This document shows positions 1 through 8,215 of a stretch of 22,194 nucleotides of DNA, piece by piece. The stretch spans positions 1-22,194 of the forward strand of contig NW_022204907.1 of the NCBI RefSeq assembly GCF_008831285.2, written 5' to 3'. How positions within the stretch are numbered: position 1 is the first letter of the stretch; each line of letters starts with the position of its first letter. The notes beneath the pieces are model-generated. The model made no database searches. It saw only the letters and a list, made by a program, of their open reading frames with translations, and had not been told where the DNA came from. Both the position numbers and the translations under genes were made by a program. The DNA comes from Nymphaea colorata (lineage: Eukaryota; Streptophyta; Magnoliopsida; Nymphaeales; Nymphaeaceae).

Positions 1-125
1 ACTGTGGCATGAAGATTCACCTACTAGTACTGCTGCTGCTCTGTTCAGATTGGCTGCGTTTAGGAAATTGGTAACAAAAGCTGATGGGAGCATCCAGAAA
101 TATTACTAAATATAAGTAAAAAAAA

Positions 126-144
126 TCTCTCTCTCTCTCTCTCT
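126..144. repeat. CT microsatellite
   Basis: An uninterrupted run of CT dinucleotides, about nine units, directly after a short A-rich stretch. It is read directly from the sequence. The flanking bases hold no convincing open reading frame. Confidence 0.95.
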
Positions 145-149
145 AAACG

Positions 150-290
150 ATGGGTAACACAACAGTTCGAGCTGAGTTTCATGTATTAACCATGGCATCA
201 AGGGCTGGGTGACCTGTATTAACTAAGTCTTCAGTTCGAGTCTTGAAGAGTGTTGTCTTGATGGTATTAAGGAGTGGTAATCTGGAATTA
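150..290 (+). mobile_element. possible tRNA-derived SINE fragment
   Basis: The stretch has a Pol III-like B box (GTTCGAGTC at 234-242) about 30 bp after an A-box-like GGCTGGGTGACC (203-214). That is the spacing of the internal promoter of tRNAs and tRNA-derived SINEs. A related GTTCGAG occurs at about 166. No cloverleaf can be drawn, so it is not a working tRNA. No target duplication was found. A chance match is quite possible. The rest of 1-287 shows no gene. Confidence 0.25.
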
Positions 291-353
291 AGGTGCTGAG
301 GAGTTCTTATCTTCCCCTCTTCCTCTGATGATTTTCATGTAAACAACTCTTTG

Positions 354-392
354 TCTCTCTCTCTCTCTCTGTGTGTGTCTCTCTCTCTCTCT
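354..392. repeat. compound CT/GT microsatellite
   Basis: Two CT runs separated by a short GTGTGTGT block. It lies at the 3' end of the minus-strand reading frame of unit A, where it encodes a meaningless Arg/Glu repeat. This suggests that frame is not coding this far. Confidence 0.95.
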
Positions 393-517
393 GTTTGTGA
401 ATCCAAATAACCATGCACCTCTTATGATTTTCGTTGAAGAAAATTGGCACTTTGAAGGAAACAAAACAATGCATGTTTGTTCTTGACATCGAAATATAAA
501 AAGTTCGAGTCTCTTAC

Positions 518-833
518 CTACACGTTTCATGGTGCAGCGAAGGGCGTCTTGTTTATAATTAATGCATACACAAGGATCTCTCCTAAAGATATCGTCGTCT
601 TTAAAGTGAGCAATGACTGCAAAACAAATCCAACCAAAGAAGTAATTGAACCTATCACTGGTCAAAAACCTAGAAGAAGAAGGAGGAGAACAAGAAAGAA
701 ATCATGATGGCATAGTTGATGAAGATAACGACCTGTGATAATACCAATTGGAGGTACAGATATGAAACAGAGCGAGCGGACAGATGATGGTACCTGTTAA
801 CTTCACCTTCTGCCCATCAATCCCGTTATGCAT
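518..833 (-). CDS. unrecognised two-exon minus-strand gene, copy A (possibly decayed)
   Basis: On the minus strand a short exon (833-794) starts at an ATG and reads MHNGIDGQKVKLT. It ends in the donor AACAG|GTACC. After about 177 bp comes TTTTGCAG and a second exon from 616 that stays in phase across the junction. The second exon contains KDDDIFRRDP and CINYKQDALRCTMKR, and a donor-like GTAAG follows at 517; without splicing there the frame stays open to 288, but through a microsatellite. Copy C keeps the same donor, acceptor, phase and several residues (D-I-x-R-x-D-P, I-x-Y, K-R), which is the main reason to believe in coding. A TATA box lies 98 bp upstream of the ATG. The family is not recognised. 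A loose resemblance of the KDDD segment to plant S-protein homologues may be chance. Expression and completeness are unknown. Confidence 0.4.
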
Positions 834-930
834 TGTTGCGGTGAAGAAGTTATGACCCTTGTTCGAATGTTTACGTAAAATCCTTCTATCTAGCTGCTGC
901 CTGTCCAACCACAACGGTTGTATGTGCACA

Positions 931-938
931 CTTATATA
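931..938 (-). promoter_or_regulatory. TATA box of copy A minus-strand gene
   Basis: On the minus strand the sequence reads TCTATATAAG. It lies about 100 bp upstream of the ATG at 833. The same motif (TCTATATAAA) occupies the homologous place in unit B at 4636-4643, so it has survived duplication and divergence. Activity is inferred, not shown. Confidence 0.5.
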
Positions 939-1343
939 GATGTAGTGTTAAACCACAAACTTCTTTGCACATTAATTGGTGAATGAAATCAAGTGTACCA
1001 CAAAAACTGCGGGCACTTGTGTGTTGAGGGGCCCTTGCCTGGAAGTTCGACATTGTTAAGGAAGCGACCTATACACAGCAGGACAAGTAAGCATGGCCCG
1101 GCCTCACTCCTTTGAGATCATGCACGAATCTTTCTCTGTCACTTAAGGAATTAAGAAATAAAATGCGAGGAATTTTCATAAACATTACTTCAATTAATTA
1201 TGAATTGGCTATAATGAATGCCTGTTACTTAGAAGGTATGAAGCCAACCAATACTTAAAAGCATGTGATCTTTAAATTTGATTCTTCAGAGCTAAAGTAT
1301 CGCTGACAGTGGATCAAAATCATATGAGCTGAACATGATCCAC
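939..1343. other. non-coding part of unit A
   Basis: No gene is visible. The region holds two blocks conserved with unit B, about 960-1120 and 1170-1340, and the first is also found in unit C. On the minus strand this would be upstream DNA of the copy A gene, so part of the conservation could reflect the shared promoter region. Confidence 0.5.
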
Positions 1344-1420
1344 CAAAATGCGAGGGCATCGACTATAAAATGCCATATAGGATATTCGGAACCACCCTCA
1401 TGAGATGCCCTCGCATTTTG
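1344..1420. repeat. foldback with perfect 17-bp arms
   Basis: The left arm CAAAATGCGAGGGCATC (1344-1360) and the right arm GATGCCCTCGCATTTTG (1404-1420) are exact reverse complements, separated by 43 nt. A transcript from either strand would fold into a long hairpin. Unit B keeps only the left arm, as GCAAAATGCAAGGGCATCG near 5117-5136, so the right arm looks like a later inverted copy made within unit A. Size and arm length resemble a young plant microRNA-type foldback, but no expression evidence exists. Confidence 0.7.
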
Positions 1421-2019
1421 CTTGTTTTAGGTTATGAGTTTGACACTAGTTTTCATTTTCTCGACCCTAGCTAGCAATCTCACACTGACAATTACACATC
1501 ACAAATCGCTTGGTTTCGCCACAGCTTGATGGGTTCCATATATGAATGTTCGATAATCCAAATGGGTCGATGGAAAACTGACATTAAGTTGATTATATTT
1601 CCTAGTTTAAAAGTGTTTTTATAATAAGCAAAAATGAATGGCGCTTATAGCATTAACATTTTATTAGCAAAAAAGTCTGCATTTGTCATCAAAGCAACTT
1701 AAATCAAAACATGTTTTATATTATAGGGAATAGTATCAGCGTTTGATTTTAAAGAATGGTTGTGACTAAGTTGAAAAAAATGGAAACTAAGCCGTATTTT
1801 CAAGAAATAGGAATACTCTTTAAGAAGAAAGGATCTCAATTAAGGAAATTGATTCACTCCTTCCTATGAATGGTATTTTTGTCTCTTGTAAATATAACTT
1901 GGTTTTTGTTTTTTCAACTTCATCTCAAACATCTAGCCTCTTTAAAATCGATGACTCATACGATATTCATCTAATAATGTATATAAGGGTCTTATAGTTG
2001 TATATATATACATGTATAT
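1421..2019. other. non-coding part of unit A
   Basis: No gene is seen. The block from about 1740 to 1990 aligns with unit B at about 5310-5570. A TA-rich run (about 1999-2020) precedes the SINE candidate. Confidence 0.5.
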
Positions 2020-2235
2020 ACATAGTGCAGCTGGTTGAGCTAAGATGTATATAAAGATGCAGGTCTCTAGTTCAATTTATATGGGCATCATACTTTTATG
2101 TCTTAAGTAGTGAGACATAGTACCTAAGGTAAAGGGTACACCATTGCCATCGCTGATAGCAGCATAGTTTAAGATCTAGAAGGTAAGGCAACGAGGGGCT
2201 TTTGGGCCTATGTTGTTGACTTCTTGCTCACCTGA
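2020..2235 (+). mobile_element. tRNA-derived SINE candidate, copy 1
   Basis: The start reads ATAGTGCAGCTGGTTGAGC, close to a tRNA A-box region (tRNA consensus TAGCTCAGNNGG). About 30 bp later comes CTAGTTCAATTT, a decayed B box (GGTTCGANTCC). A second copy at 12,530-12,750 shares the whole 215-220 bp, and similarity stops in both copies at TGCTCACCTGA. The equivalent site in unit B has no copy. A dispersed element of about 220 bp with a 5' tRNA-like Pol III promoter is what a SINE should look like. I could not define a target duplication or a simple-sequence tail. Confidence 0.55.
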
Positions 2236-3040
2236 CAGTCTATGTCTTGCTTTAAATGTTATTTGCTTTTATTTTGAAAACTTATTTGCTTATACCTTTT
2301 CCTGATCCACAACATGAAGCGATCGAGTGAGCAGCCAGACCAGTTCAATTCTTTTTTTGTTTTCCACTACGAAATAACAAAGCATAGAAGAACGCAGATG
2401 TGCTTGCAGTACTGATTGAATTCGGATTACTTTTACAGCTGCTGCATGCTTATGAATCTTCATGACAGCCGAACGCTCCCCCCCCCAAGAAAAAAAAACA
2501 TTGTCATAGAGACATGCCATTTTTAGTAGTATAATTTCTAATTAATTACACAAACAGCAGATTGGGGGGCATGGATATGATGAAAGTTAATGTTGACCAT
2601 ATTTAAAATTAGAAAACTTCATTTCCCTTGGTAAATGAAAAGAACTTATGTCCACAGCAGGCAGCTATTATAAAATATAAGATTGGATTCAATCCGCTAG
2701 GAATGATGTAATTTTGTTGACGAATATGTGTCAAACCCAAGCCTCAGTTGGGTCTTTTATCTTAAAAAGAAAAGATTTATTATGTTGCAGGGAGACTCCT
2801 TCCATATTACCCTGGAAAACTTGAAGGGCCTGCTGGCCATACATCATGGAACATGACCCTAAATCAGGAAATTAAGAACAGCCAAATTTTGTAAGAATCG
2901 TTGGAATTTTGGCTTAAAAAAATAGAATTAATGGCAAAGCTGATTAGACCTGATGCCAAGCTTGAGCCGAAGATGTTGGTACAAGTTTCGGGCTCTGCCA
3001 ATTTTACTTACTGCCTTTCATAGCATCGTGCTCATAAAAC
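2236..3040. other. non-coding part of unit A
   Basis: Small frames here look random. The block at about 2660-2850 (including GATTGGATTCAATCC) aligns with unit B at about 6210-6390. Unit A departs from unit B from about 2850 to 3285. A poly-C/poly-A run sits near 2477-2500. Confidence 0.5.
2965..2984 (+). repeat. 20-bp exact direct repeat, copy 1
   Basis: AGCCGAAGATGTTGGTACAA recurs exactly at 3760-3779, 795 bp away. Exact 20-mers are not expected by chance at this distance, but the flanking bases are not alike. Confidence 0.8.
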
Positions 3041-3244
3041 ATGGTTGGAGTGATTCTTGGTCCAAAAAATTGGAGATCTGCTATTAAAATGTTGAAAAAA
3101 CTGAGTGGAGGTGATTATCGATATCTAGGATCCTCCTTTTCTCAAAAAGATACTCATCTTCTTCAATGTACACCTTCAAAGGAGGTGATTGGTGATCTTC
3201 GTAGACCCATCCCACTCAACTCTTTTGATGAGTGGTTGATATAG
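3041..3244 (+). CDS. small unrecognised ORF (67 codons)
   Basis: An ATG-started frame with ordinary composition, ending in DLRRPIPLNSFDEWLI before a TAG stop. It lies in a stretch of unit A that unit B lacks, so it cannot be tested by comparison inside the window. No domain, signal peptide or membrane segment is visible. It may be a fragment of a mobile element, an exon, or chance. Confidence 0.15.
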   Translation: MVGVILGPKNWRSAIKMLKKLSGGDYRYLGSSFSQKDTHLLQCTPSKEVIGDLRRPIPLNSFDEWLI

Positions 3245-3751
3245 CCATTATTCCATCTCTGTGGAATATGACATTAATTGTGTAGTGTTGTTTTCCCTTT
3301 GTATATATTTTTCCTTTCCTTTTATTTTACGAAACAGTGCATGGTTTTGTATTGGGTTATTCATCCTATGTCATGGTTTGCTAGTTTTTTAATGTATTTT
3401 TTTATTTTTATCACGTGTCAATCAATCCAAGTCAATACCCCAAAAGCTGCAAGCACTTGCCGTTGCCTTGAAATAAGCAACATAGAACATCAATAGTTGA
3501 AGACGAAATTGGGCTCATGTCACAGCTCATTCTGTTAGTTGAGCGAGTTCGTTGAACTCGACTCTCTAAACTCATCATGGTTCGAGCAAAGACTAACAAC
3601 AAATGCTGTTTGATGCCTAACATCCATTTCATTTTTACATTTCTAGCGTGTTTTCTCTCTCCTCATTCTGTTCATCTCCATCCGACCACAAACGTTTAGT
3701 GATTCTTCAGGCAACACTGCCACCACTGTATCGACGACCAGCGATCAACCA

Positions 3752-3922
3752 ATGGCGGCAGCCGAAGATGTTGGTACAAATCTGAAAAGGAATCTTTTAG
3801 GATTGAAAAACTATTTTAGAATGACCTCGTTCGAAAAAGGGTTTCACTTTCACATCAAAAACGTCACTCGGACGAGCGAGGGTTTCAGGGCTCTGGGAAG
3901 AAGAATCGATGGGGAAGGATGA
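3752..3922 (+). CDS. small unrecognised ORF (56 aa)
   Basis: An ATG at 3752 opens a 56-residue basic frame starting MAAAEDVGTNLKRN and ending at TGA 3920-3922. The start lies in a locally GC-richer context, after a pyrimidine-rich leader (about 3650-3700), which looks like a plant 5' leader and first exon. It overlaps the second copy of the 20-bp repeat. No family is recognised. It falls between units A and B. A chance ORF is the main alternative. Confidence 0.2.
   Translation: MAAAEDVGTNLKRNLLGLKNYFRMTSFEKGFHFHIKNVTRTSEGFRALGRRIDGEG
3760..3779 (+). repeat. 20-bp exact direct repeat, copy 2
   Basis: Exact copy of 2965-2984. Here it lies inside the small ORF starting at 3752, where it encodes AEDVGT. 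Confidence 0.8.
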
Positions 3923-4059
3923 AGGCCGATAGTTCTGCTGAGTAACGGGACCCTGTTGGTGTGCTTAATATCACAAGAAAGTACTAGAAACAAAACTATT
4001 GTTTGTATCTCCACCTAAGATTTCTGCATCTGAGCTTCGAGGTGCAGGAACAAAAGCTC

Positions 4060-4635
4060 CGTGGTAGTTTAACCTATCACTGGTCAAATACCTTAAGAGG
4101 AAGAAGAAGAAGATGGAGCAGAACAAGAAAGAATTCATGATTGCAAAGGTGATGAAAATGATGACTGGTGATAATAGCAACTAGAGATATGAAACAGAGA
4201 GAGCAGATTAAACAGAGCGAGCGGACATGATAATACCTGTTAACTCCACCCACTTCCTTCCAATACCTTACCTTTAGACAAGGTTGCCGTGAACAAATTA
4301 TGACCAATACACAGCTACATATAAGCTGGTGTTGGCAGTTGCCTACGGAAGCAATAAAATTTTCTTTAGTTTTATATAGATGTCATATATATATATATGT
4401 TGTGTCCCATAAAAAATGAAAATTTTTACAACAGTGCTCCTCAATAAACAATTTTTGAGTCCGCAATTAACTAAGACCTTGTTCAAATGTTAAAGTAAAA
4501 TCCTTCTACCTAGCCGCGGCCTCTCTAACCACAAGGATGTGTGAAAATAGTCAGCTTAGTGATACCTGTTACAATCTCATCCTCTGGAGAAAGAAGAAAA
4601 TCCAAGGGATAAAGCTTTCTCCCAAACATTGTGCA
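4060..4635 (-). pseudogene. copy B of the unrecognised minus-strand gene, broken
   Basis: The exon 1 region and its donor AGTTAACAG|GTATTATC (exon end 4237) align with copies A and C. The exon 1 frame is shifted and holds a stop just before the donor, the ATG is lost (the homologous triplet reads TTG), and a 173-bp insert separates the exon from its upstream DNA. The second exon with the TTTTGCAG acceptor cannot be found: similarity to copy A stops near 4068. An extra stretch of about 90 bp sits between 4528 and 4620; on the minus strand it starts ATGTTTGGGAG after the TATA box and reads MFGRKLYPLDFLLSPEDEIV before a GT. Whether that is a replacement first exon is unclear. I treat the copy as dead. 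Confidence 0.45.
4306..4478. mobile_element. 173-bp insertion specific to unit B
   Basis: Units A and C are continuous across this point (TTATGACC/CTTGTTCG in A, TTTGATCC/ATATTCAAC in C). Unit B has 173 extra bases, bounded by GACC at 4302-4305 and GACC at 4475-4478. That looks like a 4-bp target duplication. The insert contains a short AT microsatellite (4385-4398) and no ORF. Its ends are not clear inverted repeats, so its class is unknown. Confidence 0.45.
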
Positions 4636-4643
4636 TTTATATA
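4636..4643 (-). promoter_or_regulatory. TATA box of copy B
   Basis: Reads TCTATATAAATGCAC on the minus strand and matches the position of the TATA box in unit A at 931-938. An ATG follows about 10 bp downstream, too close for a normal plant leader. Confidence 0.4.
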
Positions 4644-5621
4644 GACGTAAAGTTAAACCTTCAACTGCTTTGCACATGTTGTGAATGATGTCAAGTATAC
4701 CAAAAAAACTACGGGCCCTTGCCCGGAAGTTTGACATTCCAAAGGAGGCGACCTATCCACAGCACGAGAAGGAAGCAGGGCCCAGCCTCTCTTCTTGAGG
4801 TCATGCTTGAACATCATTCGGTTAAAACATTGTGCATTAAAAAATAAAAAGGGAGAAATGTTGGGAAACATGACTTCAACAAAATAAAAATTGACTACAA
4901 TAAAAAATACACTTGGCTTGTTTTCTTATTGCGCCTAACAACATTCACGAGTTTTCTGACAGAAAAACCAATGCCTTTTACCTAGATGCTATGAAACCAA
5001 TCAGTGCTTAGAAGCATGTGATTTTTTGTTTTTCTGGCAACAGAGTTGATGCTCTGCATGCCTACGAGTACCGCTGCCAGTGGATCAAAATCATATTAAC
5101 TGAACGTGGCCCGAGCAAAATGCAAGGGCATCGATTATAAATTAGTTTCTTATTCAATGGATCTATGTAAACAACCAGACTACCAGAGTACTTCATTCGA
5201 TCAACTAGATCACTACGTGAGCTGGATTTGGGTGATTATTTTTTGGATATGCTCTGTTGGTCGAGGTTCTCTTATATACGAAATTAAACGGGGATTCTGT
5301 AAAGCACTTAATTTTAATGAGACCAGATGGTGGAGATTATGTTAAAAAAAAAAGTTGTATTTTCAAACAAGAGGTATACCTTTTAAAAAAAGTCATAGAT
5401 CTCAACTAATGAAGTTTATTTATTCCCTCTTATGAGCGGCATTTCGGCCGCTTGAAAGTAAAATTAACTTGGTTTCTATTTTCTTCAATTTATTCTCAAA
5501 CATCTGATCTTGTTAAAATCAATTACTCATATGCACAATTTTCATCCAATCTGGTATATAAGAGTCTAGTATCTAACTATTTTCTTATACATATAATGAG
5601 TGAACGGTGACGCTGGTCATA
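4644..5621. other. non-coding part of unit B
   Basis: No gene can be supported. Small plus-strand frames (for example around 5106-5345) cover DNA that is conserved only as non-coding blocks with unit A and hold no known domain. A short hairpin AGCGGC/GCCGCT lies near 5436-5453. Confidence 0.5.
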
Positions 5622-5867
5622 TAAGCCCCGTTTGATGCACAAGAAAAATACTTTGCAAGGTGGATTTTTTTTTCACGTTTGTATGGTTTTTCCCTGCAGC
5701 ATCAAACAAAGGGAATTTTACCATGCATTTTTCAATGAATTCAGAAAAACTCCCACACCCCCCCAAAAAAATAAGTCAAACCTCTCTAGGTCTGATTTTT
5801 TTCCACAAAAAAAATCTTCCTCCCATACTTTGAAAAAATCTTCATTCTCATGCATCAAACAAGACCT
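5622..5867. mobile_element. small inverted-repeat element (MITE candidate)
   Basis: The left end TAAGCCCCGTTTGATGCA (5622-5639) matches the reverse complement of the right end TGCATCAAACAAGACCTTA (5851-5869), with GTTTGATGCA exact. The ends resemble Tourist/PIF-Harbinger MITEs, which duplicate a TWA trinucleotide; TAA on the left and TTA on the right would be that duplication with one change. An internal GCATCAAAC at about 5699 is a third copy of the motif. No transposase is present. Confidence 0.45.
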
Positions 5868-6070
5868 TAGAATCACTCAACCATTTAACCAAGGTCATTC
5901 ATTTAAAGCATATGGATGGTTGAGAGAAAAACAATAATAAAAAGGTGTAAACTAATATTAGATAACGAAAATACCATCTTTTTCACATTATTTTTTTCTT
6001 AGTCGTCCGTAATGTTGGATTAGACGGTACAGAATAGATGGTTAGGTGACTCTAAAAAACTAGAGTCACC
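5868..6070. mobile_element. hairpin-ended MITE, copy 1
   Basis: Left end TAGAATCACTCAACCATTTA and right end (read on the minus strand from 6054) TAGAGTCACCTAACCATCTA form imperfect terminal inverted repeats. The right end continues into a perfect hairpin, GGTGACTCTA (6045-6054), AAAAAC, TAGAGTCACC (6061-6070). A second copy at 11,151-11,574 shares both ends, the internal GGTTGAGAGAAAAA block and the TTTTTTCTTA block. The left end touches the right end of the neighbouring MITE. Superfamily not identified. Confidence 0.5.
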
Positions 6071-6077
6071 ATTTAAT

Positions 6078-6099
6078 GTATATATATATATATATATAT
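6078..6099. repeat. TA microsatellite
   Basis: A run of about eleven TA units immediately after the hairpin end of the MITE. Confidence 0.95.
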
Positions 6100-6407
6100 T
6101 TCTAAGAAAATTGATTGAACCAACTTATGAGAGTCATCCAACCCATTGTCATACACAATTGAGAGGAAAGTAAGAAGAAATTAAGATCTTTCATCAGCTA
6201 GTATTAATTGACACAAGGGCTATTATAAAATTAAAGATTGAATTCAATCTACTAAGAATTGCAAAATTTGGTTGTTGGTTGTTTGATCACTTGTCAAACT
6301 CAAGTGTCACTTGGGTTTTTTATTGTAAAAGAAAATGATTTATGATGATTCCGGTCGACTCTTATATTATCCTTGGAAACTTAAAAAGGCTTTTGTGACC
6401 ATATTTT

Positions 6408-6668
6408 ATTATCTCATAAACATTATCTCATACTTATGTTTAACATTATCTCATACATTGATCTATTATCTTATTATTTTATCTCATACATTTGTCTGTT
6501 ACATTATAATCTCATAAATCATGTGTTGTCTCATAAATATTATCTCATACTAATGTTTACCGTTATCTCATACATCTTTTTGTTATCTCATTATCTCATA
6601 AATCTTTTGTTATCTTACACATTATCTCATATTTATTTGATATTTTATACCTATTTTCTATCTCACGC
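6408..6668 (+). repeat. degenerate ATCTCATA minisatellite
   Basis: The motif TTATCTCATA(C/A) recurs about ten times at irregular spacing, giving frames full of Ile, Tyr and Leu that merely look membrane-like. These frames are repeat artefacts, not genes. It is absent from unit A at the corresponding place. Confidence 0.8.
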
Positions 6669-7016
6669 ATATGCATATGTAATGTATTGGGCATAAAAGT
6701 AAATGAGCATATTGGTAGTAGGTTCTACATCTGATGTATGCTTGTTGCGTACGTGGGAGTAGCGTACGGAACTTGCTCTCAAAAAAGACCCCTTTCATGA
6801 TATGTCTTTTGTAATATCCAGTGGACTTGTCAATGTTCTTATTCTTAAAAAAATATATAGAAATCTTGCTACTACAATGAATGAGTACATGGTTTCATGT
6901 AGGCATTTTCATTCTATGGCATGGTTTGCTAGTTTTTTAACTTATTTCTAAAATTTTTAATCACGTCCACCAAACCATCACATCAAAATATTCTAGCTAC
7001 AGGCATTAGCTCCTTA

Positions 7017-7493
7017 TTTCACCACAAGTGGAGTTCAGGAGACATAACGTTTCAATGTCTTAATATGTTTAGGGGACCATATATATAATCCCAATGGACT
7101 TGTGCATGTGCTGATGATGGTTAGATTAATCTCTATATTGGCAGTGTTTTATAAAGAATCCAGAGACTTTGAAATCAATCAGAGAGAGACAATCCTTTGA
7201 CTGAGTATATTATTGTAGATGAAGCTAACTAATATTTGATGCAAAACTAATGGCTTTTGAAAAAAAAATCCATAACCACAAGCATGTCCAGATAAGGTTG
7301 AAAAGGTGCTGGGTTGTGAGTGGTCGATCACAGACTTTCTTCTTCTCAAGGTTTCAGATGCATGTTTTTAATCGACATCAAGACTTTATTTCCTCAATGC
7401 AGAAAGGGATACCTCCAGTCTAAGCCCTGGCAACTTTGTTCTAATGCTTAGTTTTTAGGTCCTCTTCTACATGATGTTTTTCAATTTCTTAAG
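7017..7493. other. anonymous non-coding DNA
   Basis: No coding signal, RNA gene or clear repeat was found after the end of unit B. A short A run (7260-7269) is the only simple-sequence feature. Confidence 0.4.
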
Positions 7494-7610
7494 GTGGCGC
7501 TCGATGGCCCCAGGATTTTCAATGTTCTAGGATTTTAATTCAGAATAATAATTTTAGAGTATGTGGAAGAGAAATATTATTTCCTATTCGGAATTCAAGT
7601 AGAGTTTGGT
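7494..7610. mobile_element. possible small foldback element
   Basis: The left part (GCGCTCGATGGCCCCAGG, then TTTTAATTCAGAATAATA) and the reverse complement of the right part (CTTGAATTCCGAATAGG) are loosely inverted. The left edge resembles the ends of small plant DNA transposons. The match is weak and no target duplication is evident. Confidence 0.25.
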
Positions 7611-7628
7611 GGAAGAAGACTTTAATGC

Positions 7629-7991
7629 CTATAATATTTGGACTTTGTTTGTTAGGCACAAGTAAAAAAATTTGCAACAGTTAAAATACTTTAATAACCA
7701 TGTTGATAAATTTTTAAAACGATATGGAACATTAGCCTTGAAATTTTTTTGTAAAGGAGTATGTTTATTTTCAAAATGTCTGAAAGCTCCGAAAGCACTG
7801 ATATGAAAATCTTTATGATTATTTCTGGTCATTTTTAAAATCTTTGAAAAGTTCAGGTGCCAACTTAAGATGTTTGATGCCATAATTGACAAATCCATAT
7901 CTGTTGTTGTACACCTCCCTGCAATGGATAATACGAAATATGAAATTCCAAAACTTTTGGAAGCAGAAGTGCAATTAAGCAAAACAAACAT
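7629..7991 (-). CDS. hypothetical ORF, probably not a gene
   Basis: A 120-residue minus-strand frame, the longest in its neighbourhood. It is rich in Phe, Asn and Lys, as expected of AT-rich DNA read by chance, and has no recognisable domain, catalytic motif or membrane layout. No splice-site pair supports it. I list it only for its length. Confidence 0.1.
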   Translation of the reverse strand: MFVLLNCTSASKSFGISYFVLSIAGRCTTTDMDLSIMASNILSWHLNFSKILKMTRNNHKDFHISAFGAFRHFENKHTPLQKNFKANVPYRFKNLSTWLLKYFNCCKFFYLCLTNKVQIL

Positions 7992-8215
7992 GAAGTTTTA
8001 CACACATCACCCCAACTACGTCGCATTCTTATCCTAACATCACCTGCATGCCTTACCGCTCCTCCCCCTGTTCAAGAAAAATAAAAGAAGCAAATAACCA
8101 AGTATTATTTCAAGTCAATAAGTTCTGTGGAAACATTGAGTAACAGCAGAAAATCTCGTGGGCAGCTGTTTTTTAGCCCCATGTAGTAATCTAAGCGCCC
8201 TCTTGTGAAATACTC

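Larger units (their letters stand above)
518..3465. repeat. tandem segmental duplication, unit A
   Basis: This segment is co-linear with 4068-7016 (unit B), and its first part also with about 11,730-12,750 (unit C). Shared blocks in the same order include the exon/donor block near 790-840, the block at about 960-1120 beginning TTTGCACAT, the block around 1300-1360 (CAGTGGATCAAAATCATAT), the block at 1740-1990, the block at 2660-2850 and the block at 3375-3440 (CATGGTTTGCTAGTTTTTTAA). Identity is moderate and broken by indels, so the duplication is old. A-specific material includes the SINE candidate at 2020-2235 and the segment at about 2850-3285. Edges are approximate. Confidence 0.75.
4068..7016. 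repeat. tandem segmental duplication, unit B
   Basis: Co-linear with unit A, in the same orientation and about 3.5 kb downstream. It keeps the minus-strand exon/donor block (about 4230-4300), the TATA box (4636-4643), the block at 4660-4810, the CAGTGGATCAAAATCATAT block near 5078, and the blocks at 5310-5570, 6210-6390 and 6900-6985. It lacks the SINE candidate of A and instead carries a 173-bp insert (4306-4478), two inverted-repeat elements (5622-6070) and a degenerate minisatellite. Edges are approximate. Confidence 0.75.

Noticed and set aside
234-242. Possible tRNA gene at a B-box match
   Set aside because: No acceptor stem or cloverleaf can be formed. At most it is a SINE fragment.
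4525-4871. Two overlapping minus-strand ORFs in unit B
   Set aside because: Apart from the short piece after the TATA box, they cover blocks conserved with unit A only as non-coding DNA and are out of frame between copies.
6408-6668. Possible CRISPR-like array of repeats
   Set aside because: Spacing is irregular, units are degenerate and low in complexity, and the context is a plant genome.
6335-6696. Overlapping plus-strand ORFs rich in Ile, Leu and Tyr, resembling a membrane protein
   Set aside because: They are produced by the degenerate ATCTCATA minisatellite read in different frames.
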